From the NCBI GenBank assembly GCA_039000515.1, contig JBCFYV010000001.1:65477729-65541728 (forward strand): 64,000 bases of DNA, written 5' to 3'. This document shows, in pieces, positions 50,851-63,224 of this stretch. This DNA is from Timema cristinae (lineage: Eukaryota > Arthropoda > Insecta > Phasmatodea > Timematidae). The position numbers were made by a program, and so were the translations under genes. Below the pieces are notes generated by a model, which saw only the letters and a program-made list of their open reading frames with translations, was not told the DNA's origin and made no database searches. Position 1 is the stretch's first letter. The number at the start of each line of letters is the position of its first letter.

Positions 50851-51045
50851 TATGATTTTGGTAGGAAGAACAGTAGAAGTTACTAGAGTTACTAAAACAA
50901 TGTTAATATATTCATACATAAAGTCATGTCACCTGCAGATGTGACTTTTGATAGATATTATCAATACCTATCAAATAACACAAACAATATAAGAAAATGT
51001 TATCAATGTTGGCCGCAAAGAAATATGTTCTTCCAACCAAAATCA
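50851..51045. repeat. Interspersed repeat of unknown type, copy 2 (empty site)
   Basis: Matches 32018-32370 without the 134-bp insertion. GAACAGTA is present once at 50868-50875. Confidence 0.75.
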
Positions 51046-51294
51046 GGGTGTGTATATATATATGGAACCCGGGAGCTTTGTATTAGTACGCCAATACTTT
51101 AACCACTGAGCTATCCAGGAATCATCCCGCGCCCAAGGTCATTCTTTCAATCATATATTAAGGCAGAGTCTGTGATGGATGTGCAGAAATCATCAGCTAA
51201 TTAATTATATGTGATCAATTAAGATCATATGACGCAACCACTTTCAACTCAAAAAGGCTTTATGCTGTCAAATGTACAATTACAATTGTAAGAA

Positions 51295-51400
51295 TGCACA
51301 TCAGAGCATTGGCGTGCTAAGCCAAAGGTTGTGGGTTCAATTCCCGTGTCCAGAGCCAAAGGTCCAAGGTTTTATTCCCGTGTTCAGATATCATTTCTCA
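51295..51400 (+). mobile_element. tRNA-like fragment, probably a SINE head
   Basis: AGAGCATTGGCGTGCTAAGC then GGGTTCAATTCCCG resembles the D-arm to T-arm half of a tRNA with a good box B. A second worn copy of the T-arm region follows at once. It lacks a clear acceptor stem, so I do not call a tRNA gene. Confidence 0.4.
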
Positions 51401-51729
51401 ATTTAAAGAGTAAATTAATACATATATTTAAAGTTTAGTGTATTTATAACTTTTTAACAATCTTCAATCCGTTGGGTTTTGTGTTAGTTCCCCCTTTTTG
51501 CCCAGGGGCACGTTGTGGGGCAAATAGGGCTAGACTATGTCTTTTGATGTATAATTAAATGCCCGCGCATTCTAGTAAGCTCAACATTAAACAACATTAA
51601 AACAAGTCTTGCAACATATTGGTTTACAAAATGTTTTAATCAGGGACCACTTTATTAAATGTATCATTCACATTGAAACGTATCTCATGGCTAGACTAAT
51701 AAATCCAAATGGTAGCTCTCCCGTCAAGT

Positions 51730-51875
51730 TGTCTCACTACTGTTCGGGTTATACACCTCCATTCTAATGTGTTAGGGAAAGTGGAAACATACCCTTAGTA
51801 CACCCCGAGATTGAATCCTGATTTCCCGTCAATGGCAGTACAGTCTATTACAAGAGTGCCTTAGGCCAAGAGTCT
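51730..51875 (-). mobile_element. tRNA-related SINE, family B, copy 3 (partial)
   Basis: Minus-strand copy. The plus strand shows CTACTGTTCGGGTTATACAC (3' end inverted), GTGTTAGGGAAAGTG, and the worn head GAGATTGAATCCTGATTTC. Confidence 0.6.
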
Positions 51876-52509
51876 CCAAACTGTTCTGTATACAGAGTCA
51901 CATAATATTTTACACGTTTTTGTAGGCCATTGTAAAAAAAACAGTTTTATAAATGAATGAATAAGTTATTTTAATCTTTTTGAGTAAGTCAGCATGATGA
52001 AAGAGAAATGTAGCAATTACAAAGAACGGCAGAAGAGCATACATGTACTCTGGGATAGCAATGGGAGATTTGCACAAGATCAATGGAAACGATGCACCTG
52101 CTTATTTCATTTCAAAACATTGGTTTTCAGGTTTTAAGTTTAAAGGTTGAGGTGCCAATTTATAGAACAGACTTTAAATGCTTATCAGATAAATTTGCTC
52201 GATAGTTGGACTTGACATATATCGTTCTTGAAACGGGGATGGCTACAATGTAAATGATGAACAAAAGAGTACAAGCTTTGCTCCCTCTCTTCCAGAATAT
52301 AACACAGTAACTTATACAGAGGAGCAAGCACAGTTTATATGAGACTGAGCATGTCTTTGGCGCAAGTGAATCCTTTCAGGACTAAATCCTGATCATGGTC
52401 TTCAAGAGACAAACAAAAATTATACACCTTAAAGGATGGCAGCTACTGAGCTAATTTGTGTAATATAATCAAAAGAATTTTTTCATCGATTAGTATATGT
52501 TTAGTATAT

Positions 52510-52785
52510 GACACCTTAGTTCAGTCGGTAGCGTGTATGTACAATGAATTAAGGGTCCCGGGTTCGATTCCCCACATGGTCAAAAAGTTTATCATTAGTG
52601 AAATGTGGGTTTACCCTTTCATAGTGATAAATTGACGGCCAGGGATTGGATGTTGTGCCTGTCCTAGTCTTAAGTTAGATTATAAGGCATATGAAGATAT
52701 GACAGGTCTAGCCAGCCGGTAGCAGAAAATATATGGCTTGAATATAAAAGTGACCCAGGTCACAGGCTGAAAGCAGTAATGGATT
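52510..52785 (+). mobile_element. tRNA-derived SINE, family A, copy 3 (best preserved)
   Basis: The box A region TTAGTTCAGTCGGTAGCG and a perfect box B GGTTCGATTCC are spaced as in tRNA genes, so the internal pol III promoter looks intact. The body ends at CAGTAATGGATTC. Best reference copy of the family in this window. Confidence 0.88.
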
Positions 52786-53460
52786 CAAAAATAAATTATA
52801 TTTTTAGTGATGTTAATAAAGTAATAGTTTCCTTTATTGGGACATTGGTAGGCCTATATAGATTAGATCAAATCTTCATTGCCGGCATTCATTTTTTGGA
52901 TAAGGTCGACTCCACAAATTGTGCTAGAGCCTTGCTCGATTCTCTAAATAAGACTCAGTTTTAGCATTTGTAAGTGATGTGCTTAATATATGACATAATG
53001 TGGGTGACATTCAGTGTTGGGCTCACAAACTCAATCTTGTTGGGAATCTATGGTCAAAAGAGTTGGTTGAAATTAAATCAGCATTCATTACACTCATAGG
53101 AGGAAGTATTTATACACACAGTTCCTAATTGTGAAGAAAGTATAAACAGTTCCCTCTTCCTGTGATGGAACAGCTGGCTCAACTCTGGTTTTATGCTGCA
53201 GAATACTTAAATGACTTCTTCAAATCAGAGGAAATGCAGGAATATAACATGTTTAACTATTTCTGAAACGGAGCTCATCAAAGTTAAAATTCAGTCTGTT
53301 TTTGTATAAGAACATGCCAAAGAAATGATTGATAAGAGTGAACGTTTAGAGGGATCTGTGTATCCTACTTGTCATACACACTATACAAACCTTTACAGTT
53401 GAAGGAAGGTATTTAAGTGGCTTCTAATGGTATTTTAATGACAAAACAAGGTTAGTTCTA
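52786..53460 (+). pseudogene. Decayed hAT-like transposase
   Basis: Parts of one transposase-like protein lie in shifting frames. A piece with DVNKVIVSFIGTLVGLY, then HFLDKVDSTNCARALLDSLN, lies at 52799-52964. QCWAHKLNLVGNLW lies at 53012-53053. A segment with EHAKEMIDKSERLEGSVYP is near 53310-53370. A CxAHxLNLV motif after a variable-length spacer is typical of hAT-like transposases and of domesticated relatives. Stops and frameshifts are frequent. It directly follows the family A SINE. Confidence 0.55.
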
Positions 53461-54118
53461 TTAGTTCTATTGGAAATAAAGTGCTGCAGGATGAACTGAA
53501 GCACACACTTCAATAAACTGTATCTTTGTCAAAAGATGAATGAACAAAGATCCAAGCAAACACATTTTTGAAGCCTTAGATAAATTGTTTATCTCATGCA
53601 ATGTTGTCAGCTTGGTGAGAAAATTCCAAGCTTTGCCCAGCATGAAAAATAATGGAATTACCTGAGAGCTGATGTTGCTCGTGGTTACACAAGATTTAAG
53701 GAGATATTAACAGAGGAGTTGCAGGGCAAGAAACATGATGTGCTTGAAATTTTACTGGCCATGAAAGTATATTTTAAAAGGATATTTATGAGGGAAATGT
53801 AAGACCTAAACACAAAATATATTTTATAACACTAACTATATAAAAAATATGTATATCTTAACAATTTTTTTTAGCCACATTTAAGAATTTTTATTACCAC
53901 ATTTCCCCATTTATTTCAACACTTTGACTCAATTTTATTTACCGATAGTTTCAGGTCTCTATAAATAACAAATACGAGAGTAGTCAAAGGATAAGTATTT
54001 AAAAAGTGGTAACAAAAATCAAATAATAAAACAGAAAAATGTGAATTAAAGTGTTTGAGGCAGAACCTCTAGAGAGTTTTTCTTTTCTTTTGCGATGAAA
54101 GACCAATTCAACAAATAT
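53461..54118. other. AT-rich DNA, possible further transposase relic
   Basis: Scattered codons may continue the hAT-like protein as far as about 53800, but no motif can be fixed. The remainder is AT-rich with nothing supportable. Confidence 0.35.
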
Positions 54119-57100
54119 GGAGTTACCACTGTGTATACAATGGCCTATAGGGAGAGCTCATCTTGTAAGAGTTACCACTGTGTATACAATGGCCTATAGG
54201 GAGATCTCATCTTGTAAGAGTTACCACTGTGTGTACAATGGCCTATAGGGGCTCATCTTGTAAGAGTTACCCCTGTGTACAATGGCCTATAGGGACGGCT
54301 CATCTTGTAAGAGTTACCACTGTGTGTACAATGGCCTAATGGGATGGCTCATCTTGTAAGAATTACCACTGTGTGTACAATGGCCTATAGGGACGGCTCA
54401 TCTTGTAAGAGTTACCACTGTGTGTACAATGGCCTATAGGGAGATCTCATCTTGTAAGAGTTACCACTGTGTGTACAATGGCCTATAGGGACGGCTCATC
54501 TTGTAAGAGTTACCCCTGTGTACAATGGCCTATAGGGACGGCTCATCTTGTAAGAGTTACCCCTGTGTACAATGGCCTATAGGGACGGCTCATCTTGTAA
54601 GAGTTACCCCTGTGTACAATGGCCTATAGGGAGAGCTCATCTTGTAAGAGTTACCCCTATGTGTACAATGGCCTATAGGGAGAGCTCATCTTGTAAGAGT
54701 TACCACTGTGTGTACAATGGCCTATAGGGAGAGCTCATCTTGTAAGAGTTACCACTGTGTGTACAATGGCCTATAGGGAGATCTCATCTTGTAAGAGTTA
54801 CCACTGTGTGTACAATGGCCTATAGGGACGGCTCATCTTGTAAGAGTTACCCTGTGTACAATGGCCTATAGGGACGGCTCATCTTGTAAGAGTTACCCCT
54901 GTGTACAATGGCCTATAGGGACGGCTCATCTTGTAAGAGTTACCACTGTGTACAATGGCCTATAGGGAGAGCTCATCTTGTAAGAGTTACCACTGTGTAC
55001 AATGGCCTATAGGGAGAGCTCATCTTGTAAGAGTTACCACTGTGTACAATGGCCTATAGGGAGAGCTCATCTTGTAAGAGTTACCCTGTGTACAATGGCC
55101 TATAGGGACGGCTCATCTTGTAAGAGTTACCCCTGTGTACAATGGCCTATAGGGACGGCTCATCTTGTAAGAGTTACCACTGTGTACAATGGCCTATAGG
55201 GAGAGCTCATCTTGTAAGAGTTACCACTGTGTACAATGGCCTATAGGGAGAGCTCATCTTGTAAGAGTTACCACTGTGTACAATGGCCTATAGGGAGGGC
55301 TTATCTTGTTAGACTTACCCCTGTGTGTACAATGGCCTATAGGGAGAGCTCATCTTGTAAGAGTTACCACTGTGTGTACAATGGCCTATAGGGAGAGCTC
55401 ATCTTGTAAGAGTTACCACTGTGTACAATGGCCTATAGGAGAGCTCATCTTGTAAGAGTTACCACTGTGTACAATGGCCTATAGGGAGGGCTTATCTTGT
55501 TAGACTTACCCTGTGTGTACAATGGCCTATAGGGAGAGCTCATCTTGTAAGAGTTACCACTGTGTGTACAATGGCCTATAGGGAGAGCTCATCTTGTAGA
55601 GTTACCCCTGTGTACAATGGCCTATAGGGACGGCTCATCTTGTAAGAGTTACCACTGTGTGTACAATGGCCTATAGGGAGAGCTCATCTTGTAAGAGTTA
55701 CCACTGTGTACAATGGCCTATAGGGAGAGCTCATCTTGTAAGAGTTACCACTGTGTACAATGGCCTATAGGGAGGGCTTATCTTGTTAGACTTACCCCTG
55801 TGTGTACAATGGCCTATAGGGAGAGCTCATCTTGTAAGAGTTACCACTGTGTACAATGGCCTATAGGGACGGCTCATCTTGTAAGAGTTACCACTGTGTA
55901 CAATGGCCTATAGGGAGATCTCATCTTGTAAGACTTACCACTGTGTACAATGGCCTATAGGGAGAGCTCATCTTGTAAGAGTTACCCCTGTGTGTACAAT
56001 GGCCTATAGGGACGGCTCATCTTGTAAGAGTTACCCCTATGTGTACAATGGCCTATAGGGACGGCTCATCTTGTAAGAGTTACCCCTATGTGTACAATGG
56101 CCTATAGGGAGATCTCATCTTGTAAGACTTACCACTGTGTGTACAATGGCCTATAGGGACGGCTCATCTTGTTAGAGTTACCCTGTGTGTACAATGGCCT
56201 ATAGGGACGGCTCATCTTGTAAGAGTTACCCCTGTGTGTACAATGGCCTATAGGGACGGCTCATCTTGTAAGAGTTACCACTGTGTGTACAATGGCCTAT
56301 AGGGATGGCTCATCTTGTAAGACTTACCACTGTGTGTACAATGGCCTATAGGGACGGCTCATCTTGTTAGAGTTACCCCTGTGTGTACAATGGCCTATAG
56401 GGAGGGCTTATCTTGTTAGACTTACCCCTGTGTGTACAATGGCCTATAGGGAGAGCTCATCTTGTAAGAGTTACCCCTGTGTGTACAATGGCCTATAGGG
56501 ATGGCTCATCCTGTAACAGTTACCACTGTGTACAATGGCCTATAGGGAGAGCTCATCTTGTAAGACTTACCACTGTGTGTACAATGGCCTATAGGGACGG
56601 CTCATCTTGTTAGAGTTACCCCTGTGTACAATGGCCTATAGGGAGAGCTCATCTTGTAAGAGTTACCACTGTGTGTACAATGGCCTATTGGGAGGGCTTA
56701 TCTTGTTAGACTTACCCCTGTGTGTACAATTTCCTATAGGGAGAGCTCATCTTGTAAGAGTTACCCCTATGTGTACAATGGCCTATAGGGACGGCTCATC
56801 TTGTAAGAGTTACCCCTGTGTACAATGGCCTATAGGGACGGCTCATCTTGTTAGAGTTACCCCTGTGTACAATGGCCTATAGGGAGAGCTCATCTTGTAA
56901 GAGTTACCACTGTGTGTACAATGGCCTATAGGGATGGCTCATCTTGTAAGAGTTACCCCTGTGTGTACAATGGCCTATAGGGATGGCTCATCTTGTAAGA
57001 GTTACCACTGTGTGTACAATGGCCTATAGGGAGAGCTCATCTTGTAAGACTTACCCCTGTGTGTACAATGGCCTATAGGGATGGCTTATCCTGTAAGAGT

Positions 57101-58167
57101 TACCCCTGTGTGTACAATGGCCTATAGGGAGAGCTCATCTTGTAAGAGTTACCCCTGTGTGTACAATGGCCTATAGGGATGGCTCATCCTGTGACAGTTA
57201 CCACTGTGTACAATGGCCTATAGGGAGAGCTCATCTTGTAAGACTTACCACTGTGTGTACAATGGCCTATAGGGACGGCTCATCTTGTTAGAGTTACCCC
57301 TGTGTACAATGGCCTATAGGGAGAGCTCATCTTGTAAGAGTTACCACTGTGTGTACAATGGCCTATAGGGAGGGCTTATCTTGTTAGACTTACCCCTGTG
57401 TGTACAATGGCCTATAGGGAGAGCTCATCTTGTAAGAGTTACCCCTATGTGTACAATGGCCTATAGGGACGGCTCATCTTGTAAGAGTTACCCCTGTGTA
57501 CAATGGCCTATAGGGACGGCTCATCTTGTTAGAGTTACCCCTGTGTACAATGGCCTATAGGGAGAGCTCATCTTGTAAGAGTTACCACTGTGTGTACAAT
57601 GGCCTATAGGGATGGCTCATCTTGTAAGAGTTACCCCTGTGTGTACAATGGCCTATAGGGATGGCTCATCTTGTAAGAGTTACCACTGTGTGTACAATGG
57701 CCTATAGGGAGAGCTCATCTTGTAAGACTTACCCCTGTGTGTACAATGGCCTATAGGGATGGCTCATCCTGTAAGAGTTACCCCTGTGTGTACAATGGCC
57801 TATAGGGAGAGCTCATCTTGTAAGAGTTACCCCTGTGTGTACAATGGCCTATAGGGAGAGCTCATCTTGTAAGAGTTACCACTGTGTGTACAATGGCCTA
57901 TAGGGAGAGCTCATCTTGTAAGACTTACCCTGTGTACAATGGCCTATAGGGATGGCTCATCCTGTAAGAGTTACCCCTGTGTGTACAATGGCCTATAGGG
58001 AGAGCTCATCTTGTAAGAGTTCACTGTGTGTACAATGGCCTATAGGGATGGCTCATCCTGTAAGAGTTACCACTGTGTGTACAATGGCCTATAGGGATGG
58101 CTCATCTTGTAAGAGTTACCACTGTGTGTACAATGGCCTATAGGGAGAGCTCATCTTGTAAGAGTTA
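54119..58167. repeat. 47-49-bp satellite array, about 84 copies, with higher-order repeat
   Basis: The unit is AGAGTTACCACTGTGTGTAC, AATGGCCTATAGGGAGAGCT and CATCTTGTA. Variants alternate GAGAGCTC, GACGGCTC, GATGGCTC, GAGATCTC and GAGGGCTTAT, and CACTGTGTGTAC or CCCTGTGTAC. Marker variants recur at a spacing of about 678 bp near the right end, so a 14-unit block is duplicated. Indels are rare compared with the arrays at 1-5520 and 36.5-39.9 kb. Confidence 0.97.
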
Positions 58168-58949
58168 TTGAGAAAAAACCATTTAGTATTGCGAGAGGCC
58201 CAAGAATGGACAAGATTACATATGTAATCGAGAACAAATTTACAAGAAATTACGCTATTGAAAATATTTAAGACAAAAAGGGCGTCACAATAAAATCCAA
58301 CTGAGTAGAGAGTAGTATTGAGAAATCTAGGATTGAATTTACGGGTTGGTTCTTGAGTTAAATGTTTTTGAACCATTTGTTTGTCAATGAGTTTTTCAAT
58401 TTTAGGTTCACGAACAACATGTCTGTTTTGTAGGATAATACTTATTTTGTCTTCAATTTGAAGAGAATGACTGTTTCAAATGTGCAGTTGGATTTTATCA
58501 TAAATTTTAACATTATTTAAATAATAAGGGTAATTTTACCTAATTATTATGTCTTTGTATGTTATTGTATATTATTCTTGATTTTGTGACCACTGTTAAC
58601 ATTTTAAACTCAATAAGACAAAATTAGAATTATTTATTTAATTATTGAATAATTTCTCAAAATATGATATAATATATAATATGATAACCATGGTAATAAG
58701 ATATATGTGTAAGTAGTAAACAGTGTGTTAATAATGGCAATCAAATAGTGTTGAAATAAGGGAATTGTTAAGAGAGAAAGAAACCCCATTAATATGCAAA
58801 GAGAAGAGAAAAAAACCCATCTTTAGTGGGCAAAATTTGAACCCATATCTGGCCAATGATGAACAAGTACCATGGTCCAAGGCATTGGTCGGAAACCTTT
58901 TGGAGCCCCTATAGACTCATTGGCACATAAAAGGTCTTGCGCTTTTGCT
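58168..58949. other. AT-rich spacer between two satellites
   Basis: No gene supported. A short minus-strand frame at 58116-58376 overlaps the satellite edge and looks random. Confidence 0.5.
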
Positions 58950-59652
58950 TTTTTTCTCCACGCTCCCACCTTTGCTTTTTTTTCTCCACGCTCCCACCTT
59001 TGCTTTTTTTTCTCCACGCTCCCACCTTTGCTTTTTTCTCTCCACGCTCCCACCTTTGCTTTTTTTTCTCCACGCTCCCACCTTTGCTTTTTTTTCTCCG
59101 CGCTCCCACCTTTGCTTTTTTTTTTCTCCACGCTCCCACCTTTGCTTTTTTTTCTCCACGCTCCCACCTTTGCTTTTTTTTCTCCACGCTCCCACCTTTG
59201 CTTTTTTCTCTCCACGCTCCCACCTTTGCTTTTTTTTCTCCACGCTCCCACCTTTGCTTTTTTTTCTCCGCGCTCCCACCTTTGCTTTTTTTTTCTCCAC
59301 GCTCCCACCTTTGCTTTTTTTTCTCCACGCTCCCACCTTTGCTTTTTTTTCTCCGCGCTCCCACCTTTGCTTTTTTTTTCCACGCTCCCACCTTTGCTTT
59401 TTTTTCTCCACGCTCCCACCTTTGCTTTTTTTTCTCCACGCTCCCACCTTTGCTTTTTTTTCTCCACGCTCCCACCTTTGCTTTTTTTCTCCACGCTCCC
59501 ACCTTTGCTTTTTTTTCTCCACGCTCCCACCTTTGCTTTTTTTTCTCCACGCTCCCACCTTTGCTTTTTTTCTCCGCGCTCCCACCTTTGCTTTTTTTTC
59601 TCCACGCTCCCACCTTTGCTTTTTTTCTCCACGCTCCCACCTTTGTTTTTTT
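58950..59652. repeat. 28-30-bp minisatellite, about 24 copies
   Basis: The unit is CTCCACGCTCCCACCTTTGC plus T7-9. Occasional CTCCGCGCTC and CTCTCCACGC variants occur. The variable T run shifts the frame from unit to unit. Because no frame of the unit has a stop on either strand, overlapping frames of 220-270 codons appear on both strands, none of which is credible as a gene. Confidence 0.97.
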
Positions 59653-59928
59653 TTATGAATACATCTTAAATATATTCCTTAAAATCTTTCTAGAAAAAGG
59701 TATGTAATAAATAAAATTTAGGTTGTATATTTTAATACTAACCTTTTTAAATGTTTATAACATTATTGATTATGAGCAATCAAGGTTATTTTGGTGACAC
59801 CCAAATGTTATTAAAAAGTAATTGAAATATTTGAGAGTTTTAAGAATAAAATATTGGAGTGTACTGACAATGTTGTTTACTTACATGACTGTCGTCCTTC
59901 ATTATTATTATTATTGTTATTATTAGCA

Positions 59929-60165
59929 CCGCGTCTTACTACCCATTCGGGTTATACGCAGCTCCTTCATTAAACTGGACTGCTGATGGCAGGAAGATCA
60001 GGATCTGAACCCTGGTTGAGTGTAATGAGGGCGTTTTTCCACTCTCTCCCCCACAAATGTGGGTACTTTCTCAGAATTCAATCTCATTCATGCCTCACAC
60101 ATACATGTAATGAGTAAAATAAGCTTTTTGCTTGAATGGCTAGCAAGGCTCGGTGCTAAAAAAAA
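59929..60165 (+). mobile_element. Two family B SINE pieces, head to head
   Basis: 59929-59965 is an inverted 3' end (CGTCTTACTACCCATTCGGG). It is followed by a forward copy with GATCTGAACCCTGG (worn box B) and GGGTACTTTCTCAGAATTCA, ending GGCTCGGTGCTAAA. Confidence 0.65.
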
Positions 60166-60364
60166 CTTAAACTAACAAATTACCACATAACAGCCAACCA
60201 TAACTGAAAGGTTTTTTATTCTTTCTGACACAACTCAAAAATGTAATTCACAGATGATTGTTTAGTTACTATCTCGAGGTCAGTGGTAGCACCTCACACC
60301 TATATTATGATTCTAGTAGGAAGAAACATTTTAAAAATACAAACTTTCTTGCAGTTTCTGTGAA

Positions 60365-60595
60365 ATTATGTTATTTTTTACCACAACGTCTTACTACCTG
60401 TTTAGGTTATATGCATTTGTACTAATTACACTAATGAGGAAAGTTTCATTTAGAGGAAGTGTACTAAGATTTGCATGGAGGGAGAGTGTGAAACACTTTT
60501 TTGAAAAACCACCCTTAGTACACCTGAGGGGCGCTTGAACCTTGACCCCCCTGTCACACGAGAGTGACACCTTAAATCATGCAGCCACCGAAGAA
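60365..60595 (-). mobile_element. tRNA-related SINE, family B, minus-strand copy
   Basis: The plus strand reads CAACGTCTTACTACCTGTTT (3' end inverted) through TTCATTTAGAGGAAGTGTAC to a tRNA-like head at 60530-60595. On the minus strand that head contains GGTGGCTGCATGATTTAAGG and GTCAAGGTTCAAG. Confidence 0.75.
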
Positions 60596-61439
60596 GTTTC
60601 CAGAAATTATGTTACCTACTATGTTATCAGTGTTATCTATAAAAAGTGACATAGCAATAATATCAAACATGAACACTATAAGATGACATCACGGCTGGCA
60701 TAGTTAGACCTGTACTGTTTTTCAGTTACCGCGCAGTATGATGTGTGTTTGCAATCAAGGGCTTGTATAACTGAGTGATGTTAATCATATTTCTTATACA
60801 AAGCTTACCATTTTTATTTTTACTGCTGTACTTCTAACATTCACAATAGCAAACTCTTAATATAAATATTTGACAACGAAACAAGGATAATGTCCACAAT
60901 TGAACAACAAAAGCAGAATGAATTGCCATTTGTGAGAGCTATCACATTACTAGAGATAAAAGATATTGAATTAAAAGTTATAACTTATTTTCTTCAAAAG
61001 AGAAAGAAATAGCTGCTGTTAATGACTTGTGGAAAATATAAGTTTGATTAGCATCATTTAGTGGTATTTTACCTTGATTAGGCCTATACAACTGCATCAG
61101 TTGAAAATTTATTTTTATTCCTTTTTATTTTTCAGAAGAAGTCTATTAATGCTTACTTTTAATTAGTGATTTTCAAATTTAAATAGGAAAGTTTTTAATT
61201 TTAGTTATATTAGGCTACATTTTTTATTTGTAGACAAAGTTTGTTTTTATTTAGGAGCTAAATGTAACATGAGTCAAGAATTAGAGAATAAATTAATTAA
61301 TTTGAGTGGATTTATTTTGATTTTAGAAACTTTCAAAATAATCTTTGTTTGCCATCCAAAAAAAAGTGTCTTAGATTACATAAGTGAACAAAGTTTTGAT
61401 AATATTATTTCACTCAACATTGCTAATCTCTTCCATCAT

Positions 61440-61815
61440 ATCAGGGTGGCTACAAAAAATATTTCACAAAAGTCCGACTTTTCCAGGCAACATTTTTCAA
61501 TTCTCCCTGACTACTTTTTCCCAGTTTTAATGGTGGATGATGACTTGTTTTATTTATTATTGATCACTTATTAAAAGAGTCTGTTATCTACTAAACATAA
61601 ACAGTTTTATCGGTTATTTAAAAAATTAAAATTTTATTTTATTTAGGTATTGTTAACTTTTGTTTTAGTGTTTGGTTGCGAAATCAATGGGATATTTTAT
61701 CCCCTGACTTTTCCTTATTTTTAGTTAAATTCCCTGACATTTTCCGGTTTTCCCTGTCATTCAAAAATTCCCAGACTTTTCCAGGTTTTCCCCCATTCCC
61801 TGTCTGTAGCAACCA
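61440..61815. mobile_element. Possible DNA transposon remnant with CAGGGTGGCTAC end
   Basis: The left edge reads CAGGGTGGCTACA. The right edge reads CCCTGTCTGTAGCAACCATG, roughly its inverse. Between are repeated fragments such as CTTTTCCAGG, TTCCCTGAC and TTTTCCCTG. Related words recur at 62855-62915 and 63165-63215, so several remnants are present. Superfamily not determined. Confidence 0.45.
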
Positions 61816-61989
61816 TGAACACGAGTCACAAAACTATAAAAATTCACCCTTTAATGTACATTTATTTATTTCAATTTGTTTTGGTAGGTAATTATTAATA
61901 CATTAGTTGTAAACAACATAATTTTTAAATAATTATTTTTCCAAGATCATTTAGCTAGGTTGTTTGTTAATTTAAAGTTAGAAAATCCT

Positions 61990-62145
61990 CTGACAAGACA
62001 TCTTGTGAATGTGGAGAATGCCAGGCCTCCACCGTGGTTCGGATCCCATGTTAAACTGTAGGTCCTCCATTTCATCTCACAATCACCCTACCATTACACA
62101 TTAGCGTAAGTGTGTACAACCCGACCGGGTAGTAAGATGTGGTGC

Positions 62146-62217
<72 letters not shown>
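61990..62217 (+). mobile_element. tRNA-related SINE, family B, with (TAA)n tail
   Basis: A box-B-like GTGGTTCGGATCCCA is followed by the family 3' end CCGACCGGGTAGTAAGATGT and GGTGCTAA, which passes directly into (TAA)n of about 25 repeats (62142-62217). This shows the family's tail sequence. Confidence 0.8.
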
Positions 62218-62218
<1 letters not shown>

Positions 62219-62467
62219 GTTAGAAAATAAGAATCACTGAAAGAGTCACATGGAGTGGTCCATTTGTGACCCCTTCTCTCGCTATAACAGACAATTTATA
62301 ATCGTGGCATTAACGTAAGCCTAGGCTGATACAATCTCCACATTACAAATAGGCTTGTTACAGCGCTGATATTGCTTCCAAATTCTGCTTAGTTACTTTA
62401 CTTTACAACCATTACTGTCTCAAGACAGATATTTTCTACCACCGGCTCGTGAGGCCTGTTGTAGCTT

Positions 62468-62850
62468 CACATGCTGTCTACTCAACTTGACCAATGAATT
62501 CCCAACATTTTACATGCTGTCTACTCAACTTGACCAATGAATTCCCAACATTTTACATGCTGTCTACTCAACTTGACCAATGGAATTCCCAACATTTTAC
62601 ATGCTGTCTACTCAACTTGACCAATGGAATTCCCAACATTTTATATGCTGTCTACTCAACTTGACCAATGAATTCCCAACATTTTATATGCTGTCTACTC
62701 AACTTGACCAATGGAATTCCCAACATTTTACATGCTGTCTACTCAACTTGACCAATGGAATTCCCAACATTTTATATGCTGTCTACTCAACTTGACCAAT
62801 GAATTCCCAACATTTTACATGCTGTCTACTCAACTTGACCAATGGACCAA
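62468..62850. repeat. 43-44-bp minisatellite, about 9 copies
   Basis: The unit is ACATGCTGTCTACTCAACTT, GACCAATGAATTCCCAACAT and TTT. Alternate units have GGAATTC for GAATTC and TATATG for TACATG. The last unit ends in three copies of GACCAAT. Confidence 0.93.
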
Positions 62851-63224
62851 TGGACCAATTCCCAACATTTTTCCTGATTTCCCTGATCATTTCCTAGAAT
62901 TCCCAACTCAAAAATATGTCCCCCCATGGCTTTTGTTAATCTTTTTTATAAATAATAATAGGTTTAAAAAATGTAAATAAAGTTTCTTTATCTGTATTGA
63001 CAAAGTTTACTAGGAATTAGAAACAATTATAAAATATATTACACAACTAGAAACAAAAAGAGACAGTTTGAATCACATTGTAATTTACTGTTGGAGTGAT
63101 TAATATATTTCATATTTTGAGTAAAACAACATTTCCCCAAATATGTTTTGTAATTTACCAAATTCCCGACTTGTTCCCGTTCTCCCCCGGCTAGTTCCAG
63201 TTTTCACTGATTTACCCGGATGTT

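Noticed and set aside
51295..51400. A functional tRNA gene.
   Set aside because: The T-arm-like half is good, but no paired acceptor stem or complete cloverleaf could be drawn. It fits a SINE head better.
52510..52590. A functional tRNA gene in the SINE head.
   Set aside because: The boxes are intact, but the tRNA-like part continues into a family A body shared by four loci, so it is a SINE promoter.
55002..58143. Repeated frames reading AYRESSSCKSYHCVQWPIG.
   Set aside because: They are translations of the 48-bp satellite and persist only where unit length is a multiple of three.
58823..59707. Five overlapping long frames (222-269 codons) that look like lysine-rich or phenylalanine-rich proteins.
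   Set aside because: They come from a stop-free 28-30-bp tandem unit read on both strands. There is no start context, codon bias or domain.
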